DNA of 64,000 nt, taken from contig CM070723.1 of the NCBI GenBank assembly GCA_036346275.1, forward strand, positions 32,680,176 to 32,744,175. Direction: 5' to 3'. The notes beneath the pieces are model-generated. The model did no database searches and was not told where the DNA came from. It saw only the letters and a list, made by a program, of their open reading frames with translations. The stretch comes from Otatea glauca (Eukaryota > Streptophyta > Magnoliopsida > Poales > Poaceae). Positions 56,945-64,000 of the stretch are shown piece by piece (positions within the stretch are counted from its first letter, which is position 1; each line of letters starts with the position of its first letter). The translations under genes and the position numbers were made by a program.

Positions 56945-57340
56945 AATGACAGTTAAATTCGTGGGTTTAAAAAACCCACGAATTTAATCTGTTAAATTCG
57001 TGGGTTTTTTAGCCCACGAATTTAACTGATTAAATTCGTGGGTTTTTTAAACCCACGAATTTAATCTGATAAATTCGTGGGTTTTTTAGCCCACGAATTT
57101 AACTGATTAAATTCGTGGATTTTTTAAACCCACGAATTTAACTCAGAAACCCAATTAAATTTGTGGGCTTAGTAGAAACCCACGAATTTAACTTAAATTC
57201 GTGGGTACCCACGAATTTAATTAATTAATTTCGTCAAGTTAAATTCGTGAACTAAATTCGACGGTTTGCTCACGAATTTAAGTTAAATTCGTGGGTTTTA
57301 GCTTAAATTCGTGGGTTTTTGGCCCACGAATTTTTCCCTG
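56945..57340. repeat. CACTA-2 right subterminal hairpin array
   Basis: AAATTCGTGGGTTTTTT and its inverse alternate in near-perfect pairs with a unit of about 40 bp repeated at least five times, then in more varied forms to the TIR. Each pair could fold into a hairpin. More than 20 copies of TTCGTGGG or its inverse are present. Confidence 0.88.
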
Positions 57341-57918
57341 ATTCTTGTAGTGGGATGAGTACCACTGTATTTAGATCTGCTGGGGTTGTCCATAGGACTT
57401 CTGACGAAAAGGGTGTTACTCCTGTAGCTTCTGCCTCTAGCAAGGCGAAGTACACATGCACCTTCTGTAAGAAGGATGGTCACCTAGTAGATTTCTGTTT
57501 CAGGCAAGCCAAGAACACTCAGCTTGAGCGTGTTGCTACTCTTAGGGGTATTCAGGGTCATTCCCAAACTCTGAGTGCTCCTAAGGCACACACTGCTTCT
57601 GGACAGGTTAGAGAGTCGCCTGCTTTTAGGCAGCGTTCAGGACTTAGTTTTCATGTTGTTTCTTCGAGTTTTAGTCCTGGAGCTGCTCGTGGTCAGTCTT
57701 TCCGCCGTGCTCTTGATATTCCTCATTTTTCTCATCGAGGTAGATATCAGCGGTGTGAGGTGTTTTCTAGTAGGAGTTTTAGGCAGCCTCACTGGATTGG
57801 TCCAGCCTTTGCATCATGGTGGGCCAACCCAGTTTCAGCTCCTAGATCATCTACTAGAGTTGCTACTGATCTTGTTAGGGTTAAACGTCAGAGAGACACT
57901 TGAGTCCAGTCTTCTTTT

Positions 57919-60900
57919 GTGGCTGGTACTTTGAGGCGTCGTGTGGTTCAGTATTGGTTCCCAAGTCTTCACTCTATCCCAGTACTGAGTCATCTTTCTC
58001 TCTTGTGTCTTGATCAGGTTCATCGGATGGGGAAGGGAGATGTTTGGATTGTCGACTCCGGTTGTTCTCGTCATATGACCGGAGATTCTCGATGGTTCTC
58101 TTCCCTAGTCTGAGCCCCCAGTGATGAGTTGATCACTTTCGGGGATGCTTCTTCAGGTAGAGTCATTGCTAAAGGTACCATCTGCATTAATGACAATTTC
58201 ATTCTTAAAGATGTTGCCTTAGTGAGTAAGCTGTAATACAATTTGCTTTCTATTTCTCAGCTTATTGATGACTCTTTCTAGGTGAGTTTCAAGAGTAGCG
58301 CCTGTAGAATTCTGATTCTTCAGGAAGGTTAGTTTGCGGGATTTCTAGATATAGGAGAGTCTTTCGTGCTGATTTTTTGCTTCTTCTGGACACTCTCTTC
58401 ATTGTTTGATTGCTTCAGAGTCCCGTGATCTCTCCTTCTGGCATAGGAGACTACTTGTTCACATTGGTTTTGATCATTTGACCCGAGTCAGCAGCCATGA
58501 TCTCATTCATGGTTTAGCCAAACTCAAATTGGTCAAAGACTTAGTTTGCTCTCCCTGCCGACTTGGCAAGATGGTTGCTGCTTCTCATCCCCTAGTCACT
58601 GTTGTGATGACTGATGCACCAGGATAGCTTATACATATGGACACTGTTGGTCCAGCTAGAGTGTAGTCAGTGGGTGGGAAGTGGTTTGTTCTTGTCATCG
58701 TTGATGATTTTTCGAGGTACTCTTGGGTGTTTTTCATGTCCTCAAAGGATGAGACTTTTACCCATTTTATGAGTTTGATTCATAGGTTGTCTTTTGAGCT
58801 CCCTGGTGCCCTACGAGCTATACACAGTGATAATGGCACGGAATTCAAGAACTTCTATTTTGAGTGTTTCTATATGGAGTCTGGTTTAGAGCATCAGTTC
58901 TCCTCTCCCTACGTTCCTCAGCAAAATGGCATAGTGGAAAGGAAGAACATGACCCTAGTAGAGATGGCCAGGAGATGCTAGATGAGTACAGTACTTCTAG
59001 GAAGTTTTGGGCTAAGGCTATAGCTACTGATTACCATGTTTCTAATCGTGTATTCTTGAGAGCACTTTTGCACCGCACTTCTTACGAGTTGAGGTATGGG
59101 CGAAAGCCTAGTGTTTCTCATTTTCGTGTGTTTGGTTGCAAGTGTTTCTTTTTGAAGTCTGGTAACCTGGATAAGTTTGAGTCTCGTTCTTCTGATGGTA
59201 TCTTTCTGGGTTATTCGTCTTCTTCTCATAGCTATAGGGTCTGGAGTTGCGATGCGCATAGGATCATAGAGACCTATGAGGTGACCTTTGATGAGGCTAG
59301 CCCAGGAGCTAGACCTGACATTTCAGGCTCTTCTTCCACCTCCGAGATCATCTTTGTAGAGGATGAGGATGATGGAGATGATGGTGTTCCACCTGATCCA
59401 GTCCCCTCTACACCTGAGGTGCCTCCTGTTTCTATTTCTGCACCTCAGGAAGGCCAACCCATGCCTTCTGACTCTCATGCAGCTAGTGGCTCTGCTCCTA
59501 CCTCTTCTGTGCATGAGGTAGAGGCCACTTCTGCTTCTGGACCTCCTCGTCATATTCAGCGTTCTCTTCCACCTGATCAGATCATCGGCGATCTGTTTGA
59601 GTGAGTCACTCACTCAAAATCAGGTTTGTCCAATTTCTGCCTTCACTCTGCCTTTGTTGCCTCCTTTGAGCCGAAGGATGTGACTCATGCATTATCTGAC
59701 GAGTCTTGGACTAATGCTATGCATGAGGAACTTGAAAACTTGAAGAGGAACAAAGTCTGGCAGCTTGTAGAACGTCCATCTGGTCATAATGTCATTGGGA
59801 CCAAGTGGGTGTTCAAAAACAAGCAGAGTGAGGATGGGGTTGTTATTCGCAACAAGGCTAGGCTAGTTGCACAGGGTTTTTTTAAGGATGAGGGTCTTAA
59901 CTTTGAGGAGACCTTTGCCCCTGTAGCTAGACTAGAGGCTATTAGGATCCTGCTTGCATTCTCTGCATCCCGGGACTTCAAGCTCTATCAAATAGATGTC
60001 AAGAATGCATTCCTCAATGGCTATATTGAGGAAGAGGTTTATGTCAAACAACCTCCAGGATTTGAGAACCCCAAGTTTTTTAGTCATGTATACAAGCTTT
60101 CCAAAGCTTTGTATGGACTCAAGCAGGCCCCCAGAGCATGGTATGAGAGGCTCAAGTCTTATCTTCTAAGTCATGACTTCAAAATAGGCATAGTAGACAA
60201 GAATCTGTTCATCAGACACCATGAGTCGCATTTTCTTCTCGTCCAGATTTATGTGGATGATATCATTTTTGATGGCTCATCTCATTCGCTTGTGTCTCAG
60301 TTTTCTGAGGTGATGAGCATAGAGTTTGAGATGAGTATGATGGGCGAGTTGAGCTACTTTCTTGGCTTCCAAATCAAGCAGACTCGGGAGGGTACTTTCT
60401 TGCATCAAGGCAAGTATACCCGTGACCTCCTGAGACGTTTCGATATGCCTGACGGGAAGCCGGTGATAACTCCTATGGCCACCACTGCTGTCCTCGAGCC
60501 CGATGAGGATGGTGAGCCTACTGATCAAAAGGAGTTTCGGAGCATGATTGACTTCCTCTTGTACCTCCCTGCTTCGAGGCCGGACATACATTTTGATGTG
60601 TGTCTCTGCGCTTGATTTCAAGCTTCTCCTTGTGCCTCTCACCACCAGGAGGTGAAGCGCATCTTCAGGTACCTTCGTGCTACCACTAATTATGGTATTT
60701 GGTACTTTTCCTCTTCTTGTCTGTCCCTTCGAGCCTTTTCTGATGTCGACTTTGCTGGCTGTAGGATAGATAGGAAGAGCACTTCTGGCACTTGCCAATT
60801 CATTGGCACTTCTCTTGTTTCTTGGTCGTCTAGGAAGTAGTCTGGAGTTGCGCAGTCCACCGCTGAGGCCAAGTATGTTGCTGCAGCCATTTGCTGTAGC

Positions 60901-61203
60901 CAGGTTCTCTAGATGAGATTGACCTTGCGGGACTTTGGGTTAGCGATAGCAAGTGTTCCACTTTTCTGTGGCAACACTTCTGCTATTTGCATTGCTAAGA
61001 ACCCAGTGCAGCATTTCAGGACCAAGCATATTGATATTAGATATCACTTCCTTAGAGACCATGTGGAGAAGGGTGATATCACTCTTCAGTTCGTAGAGAG
61101 TGACCTTAAGTTAGCCGATATCTTCACCAAGCCTTTGGATTGCTCCAGATTTGTTACCTTGAGGAGTGAACTTGGAGTCATGAGCCCTTACGGCTTATCG
61201 TGA
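57919..61203 (+). pseudogene. pol: S3 pol (protease, integrase, RT, RNase H)
   Basis: Domains in copia order: protease with VWIVDSGCSRHMTGDSRWF (about 58042-58100), and a GAG-pre-integrase/zinc region with WHRRLLVHIGFDHL and CSPCRLGK (58440-58570). The integrase core has MDTVGPA, VIVDDFSRYSWVF, IHSDNGTEF and PQQNGIVERKN (58637-58950), followed by RYGRKPSVSHFRVFGCKCFF. Reverse transcriptase (59626-60615) has KWVFKNKQSEDG, FAPVARLEAIRILLAF, QIDVKNAFLNG, QAPRAWYE and the catalytic YVDDIIF (about 60253). RNase H follows with CGNTSAICIAKNPVQHFRTK and LADIFTKPLD, ending at 61203. Motif residues are mostly intact, but stops and shifts (near 57901, 58112, 58234, 58625, 58979, 59602, 60613 and 60838) prevent expression. 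RT is the best preserved part. Confidence 0.88.
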
Positions 61204-63078
61204 GGGAGAGCTGGTTTGTATATTATGTATAATATGTTATCTTCCAGCTTTGCTTTGCTTTTCTTTGTGTTTCTTCTGGGTGATATGGGCTTGTTTTCCT
61301 GAGTTGAGTTCACTCACATAGACTTCTGGCATGTTTTGGATGGACCTCTTATCTTGTGCTTTAGGTTGCTATCATGCGTGATTAGCTGTTCTCTCTTCTC
61401 TCTAGGTTTAGTTCCCTCACAGTCTTATAAGTCTAGCAGGTGTTGGGCCTCTTGGGTAGACAGGGTCTGTGTGTACTCCTTAGTTGGGATCTAGAGTCAG
61501 CTTCCCTATGTCAGTCACTAGGGAAGATAAGAGCGAGTCTGAGCCGTAGTGAGTCTCTTCTATCTTTTCTATGCTCTATAGCCATCCAGTTTTGCAGTTT
61601 CTCGACTTCTTCTCTTTATTCTGTTTGTTTGTTGTTATTGAGTTCATTTGGGTTTTATTTATGCCTAATCTTGATAATAACTCAACTTTAACCAGATTTG
61701 AGCTTAAAATTGATTCATTTGTTGAGGGGGAGTTTGGGAATCTGTTCATGCATTACATTTAGACTGCATTTTTTGTTTTATGAGCTTTGTCATTATGCAA
61801 TTGACTCAATCTTCATGAATTACATCATGCTATATCTTTTGAAGAAAATCACTAGCTTAGATATGTCCAAGTCCATTTATCAAGCTAAGCTTATTAAAAT
61901 CTGAAAATTTTAAAAGCCTTAAATGAAAATCTGATGAAACATGTTGCTTTTACTTACTAAGTTTCTTCTCTAGGAGTTTTTACCATGAATTGTGAAATTT
62001 TGGATTTCTCTAGAGTCCCTATAGCAACTTGGGTGAAATTTGTTTGATCCATATTTGAGTCCTTCAGAATTGCTCATATGTGCTAAATTGAAAATTTAAA
62101 AAAATTTTACTCTTTTGTGCAAAATTGATCTCAACACTTTATTATATTCACGAGACTACTTCCCATTGCATTTAGGATGAACTTGGAATATATTGTATAT
62201 GACCAAGATCATTCTCTTAAGAGTTACTCTTGAGATGATTGAAAATGGCTTGAGTCAATCAATAAAACAAAAATAATGCAAATATCAAACACATAAGTGG
62301 GTAAAGAATGCAAATAATGTCAAACATTTGCACCCCGCTATGTTTTTCAAAGTCTTAAAGAAAATTTGCATAAATTGAAAAATGAGTTTGAAGGACCTTA
62401 TATGCACTTCAAAATTCCCCAAAGTGTTGAGTAGGTTGAACTCTAGGTTTTCCATTTGATCCTTAAGTGGTTTTGCTTCTAGTTTTGAAACTTTGCTAAG
62501 TTTAGCACTTGTCAAATCATGCTAAAATGAAATATTGTCAACTTATCTTTTTCATAAAATGTATTGGTCTTGGACATGTCTTAGTTTAGTCATATTCTGA
62601 AATTGACAAGCTTGGTGTAATATCTTTCCATTTTGATCCATTGGATAATCTTCAAAGCTCTTTAGATTGCATTTCATGCATACATAAAAAAATTGATGCC
62701 TATATTGCCAAAAGGGGGAGAAAATGTAGAAAAGGCATCACTAAAAAGATAAAAATGTGAATGCTTATTTGGTTATTATGATCTTTGTAAAACTATGCTA
62801 CTATTTATTTTGGATCATAATCTCAGAATCACATTTGACATGTATTGTTGGATTTTAGAATTTTCTTTTTGTTGAAAATTTGCTCTTTCTTAAATTAAAC
62901 TCAAGAAGATTTAGTTTTAGCTCCAAAATCCCTTTTTGTCAACTTGGTCATGATCTCAATTCTTATCTTTGGACCAAGTTTGACTTTGCAACTAAAAATT
63001 GCTTTCTTCTTCATCCTCCTCAAACTCAAAACATATGCCTTTTGTTGTATTTGTCAATATACTCATCAAGGGGGTGAT
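61204..63078 (+). other. S3 3' non-coding region with multiple polypurine tracts
   Basis: There is no extra ORF here, unlike S2. Purine tracts GAGGGGGAG (61725-61733), AAAGGGGGAGAAAA (62711-62724) and AAGGGGGTGAT (63068-63078) occur. The last abuts the 3' LTR and is the functional PPT candidate; the others fit the multiple-PPT pattern of Sireviruses. Confidence 0.7.
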
Positions 63079-64000
63079 TGAAGGACCATGTGGAGGTCTA
63101 CCCAAATTTGTGATGAGTATTTGACTAAATTTGAGCTTGGGTTGCTCTTGTTTGAGTTTGATTTGAATTGGATTTTCAAATAAAAGCAATTTGAGGTTTT
63201 CTCTGTTTTCCCGGTGCTACCAGCCATGGTAGCACGGTGCTACCGGGCGAACGGTAGCATCGGACCCGAGTGAGGCGTGGAAAATCCAGAGAGGGCATTA
63301 TTTCGGGTTTTTGGTCGGGCGGTGCTACGGGCCATGGAAGCCCGGTGCTACTGGGTGAGCGGTAGCACCAGACTTTAGAGCGGTGTGAAAATTCCAGAGA
63401 GGGGTGTTCTCTGATTTTTATGCAGTGCGGTGCTACCGGCATGAGTGCGGTAGTACCGGTCCACCATGGGCGGTGCTACCGGCATGAGGGCGGTAGCACT
63501 GGCCAGAACAAACAAAGATGAATTTCAAAGTGTGGATTTTGATGAATTTCTTGCATATCTTTGTGGGCATTGTTATGTGAGGAGTTTCCTTGTTTTTGAT
63601 GGTTGCAGGTCGACGATGCTAGATCATGGTGAGGCGAAGGATGACCGGGACTAGGCGAGGAGCGTCGGAGGTCCAAACGGTTGGTGATCGCCAGAAGATG
63701 ATCGGAGATGGAGTCGTGGCAAGCTGTGAAGACAAGGAACGGATGAGATGCTAGCTAGGCACTGCGTGGATTAATGAGGACCATTGGATCTTGGTCTAGT
63801 TGATAGGTGAGTGGGTCTAGTTAGTGTGCTTTGAGAACCGTGAAGAAAACCCATTTGTGTTGTTGGTTTTGGGTGAACCCTTGCATGGCTGGTTGAGTGG
63901 GTTAATCCTAGCCCTTGATGGATGCTCTAGGGTTTAGAAGCTCATCCAAGGGTGGTAGATGGCCCTAGAGTTGTATAAATAGGGGTGGAGGGGTAGCCTT
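63079..64000 (+). repeat. S3 3' LTR (cut by window end)
   Basis: It matches 38662-39584 with about 54 differences over 922 bp and includes the same palindrome cluster (63212-63500) and TATA box (63974-63981). The rest lies beyond the window. Confidence 0.87.

Larger units (their letters stand above)
53725..57352. mobile_element. CACTA-2: non-autonomous CACTA element (3,628 bp)
   Basis: The left end CACTACAAGAAACAG and the inverse of the right end CACTACAAGAATCAG match at 28 of the first 30 bases. The target duplication is GGA at 53722-53724 and 57353-57355, and removing the element rejoins S3 gag sequence. No transposase-like frame is present. It carries subterminal AAATTCGTGGG repeats, a GC-rich block, an exon-like segment and an internal direct repeat. 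The subterminal motif differs from that of CACTA-1, so CACTA-1 is not an obvious source of transposase for it. Confidence 0.92.
51669..57903 (+). pseudogene. gag: S3 gag, split by CACTA-2 and decayed
   Basis: The start is MAMDKYSTKPP at 51669. The UBN2/DUF4219 core includes LPYEVPADENV, ARNILMQGLSRSEYDRISH and WEMKVTTIKD, then a zinc knuckle CFECGSPNHIRANC (about 52480-52525). The Sirevirus-type extension follows with LAALYDINLSDMETWSDEGE and a coiled coil bearing CxxC pairs (CSLC, CSNC, CEGC and CLRC across frames). CACTA-2 is inserted at 53725-57352. Beyond it, gag ends with a second knuckle CTFCKKDGHLVDFC (about 57457-57500) and an Arg/Ser-rich tail. Stops at 51762 (TAG) and 52059 (TGA) and shifts near 52140, 52618 and 53185 inactivate it. 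Organisation matches S1 gag. Confidence 0.82.
38662..64000 (+). mobile_element. Sirevirus-type copia element S3, split by two CACTA transposons
   Basis: TGAAGGACCATGTGG occurs at 38662 and again at 63079 and starts nearly identical 922-bp stretches, which are the two LTRs; the right one runs past the window end. Between them lie the primer-binding site (51616-51627), gag, protease, integrase, RT and RNase H in Ty1/copia order, and three purine tracts near the 3' LTR. CACTA-1 interrupts the 5' LTR and CACTA-2 interrupts gag. Without them the visible element would be about 10.7 kb. Every coding part carries stops or shifts. Confidence 0.88.

Noticed and set aside
59323..59613. Antisense Arg-rich frame over S3 pol
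   Set aside because: It is the complement of the integrase C-terminal coding frame, with low-complexity composition.
1..64000. Host protein-coding genes, rRNA or tRNA genes
   Set aside because: I scanned both strands for gene-like open frames and RNA landmarks and found only transposable-element proteins. The unassigned stretches at 14610-16366 and 37926-38661 hold nothing I can name.

Overview
The window reads as a block of nested transposable elements from a grass (Poaceae) nuclear genome. No host gene, rRNA or tRNA could be supported. The evidence for a grass is the mix of families: three Sirevirus-type Ty1/copia elements, two Tat-lineage Ty3/gypsy elements with antisense accessory ORFs of the PF04195-like 'gypsy type transposon' family, two Tekay/Del-like chromovirus fragments, and two CACTA (En/Spm) DNA transposons with CACTACAAGAA termini. 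Almost every coding region is broken by stops, frameshifts or insertions. The species cannot be named from the sequence alone.

Layout, left half. Positions 1-5949 hold Sirevirus S1 on the minus strand. It has two LTRs (the left one cut by the window edge), a primer-binding site, several polypurine tracts and a gag, but almost no pol, so it looks non-autonomous. S1 sits inside a plus-strand Tat element (Tat1, 5950-13703), whose reverse transcriptase is cut at the S1 boundary. Tat1 has pol, two antisense ORFs, an ~80-bp tandem array between them, and a 3' LTR. Tat1 in turn abuts the 3' end and LTR of a chromovirus (13704-14609). After 1.75 kb of unassigned AT-rich DNA comes Sirevirus S2 (16367-~25250, minus). 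It keeps its 3' LTR, an extra ORF after pol, and the C-terminal part of pol. A complex of same-family LTRs (19799-22511) lies inside the extra ORF. A second chromovirus fragment (25280-26704, plus) follows.

Middle. Tat2 (26705-~37925, minus) has a 3' LTR, plus-strand antisense ORFs with a degenerate tandem array between them, decayed pol and truncated gag. It repeats the Tat1 plan in the opposite orientation.

Right half. Sirevirus S3 (38662 to beyond 64000, plus) has both LTRs, gag and pol, all degraded. An 11-kb CACTA element (CACTA-1, 40435-51422, target duplication CAA) lies in its 5' LTR and carries decayed tnp2 and tnpA genes. A 3.6-kb non-autonomous CACTA (CACTA-2, 53725-57352, target duplication GGA) lies in its gag. 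CACTA-2 carries hairpin-forming subterminal repeats and a very GC-rich block.

Order of events. Nesting gives S1 younger than Tat1, Tat1 younger than chromovirus 1, and both CACTA elements younger than S3. By hand alignment the S1 LTRs differ at about 14 of 757 positions and the visible S3 LTRs at about 54 of 922, so S1 is clearly the younger of the two. The most interesting structures are the conserved antisense-ORF/tandem-array module of the Tat elements, the gag-only Sirevirus, the LTR-within-LTR complex, the hairpin array and GC-rich cargo of CACTA-2, and a Sirevirus-LTR-like stretch just upstream of the CACTA-1 tnp2 start.
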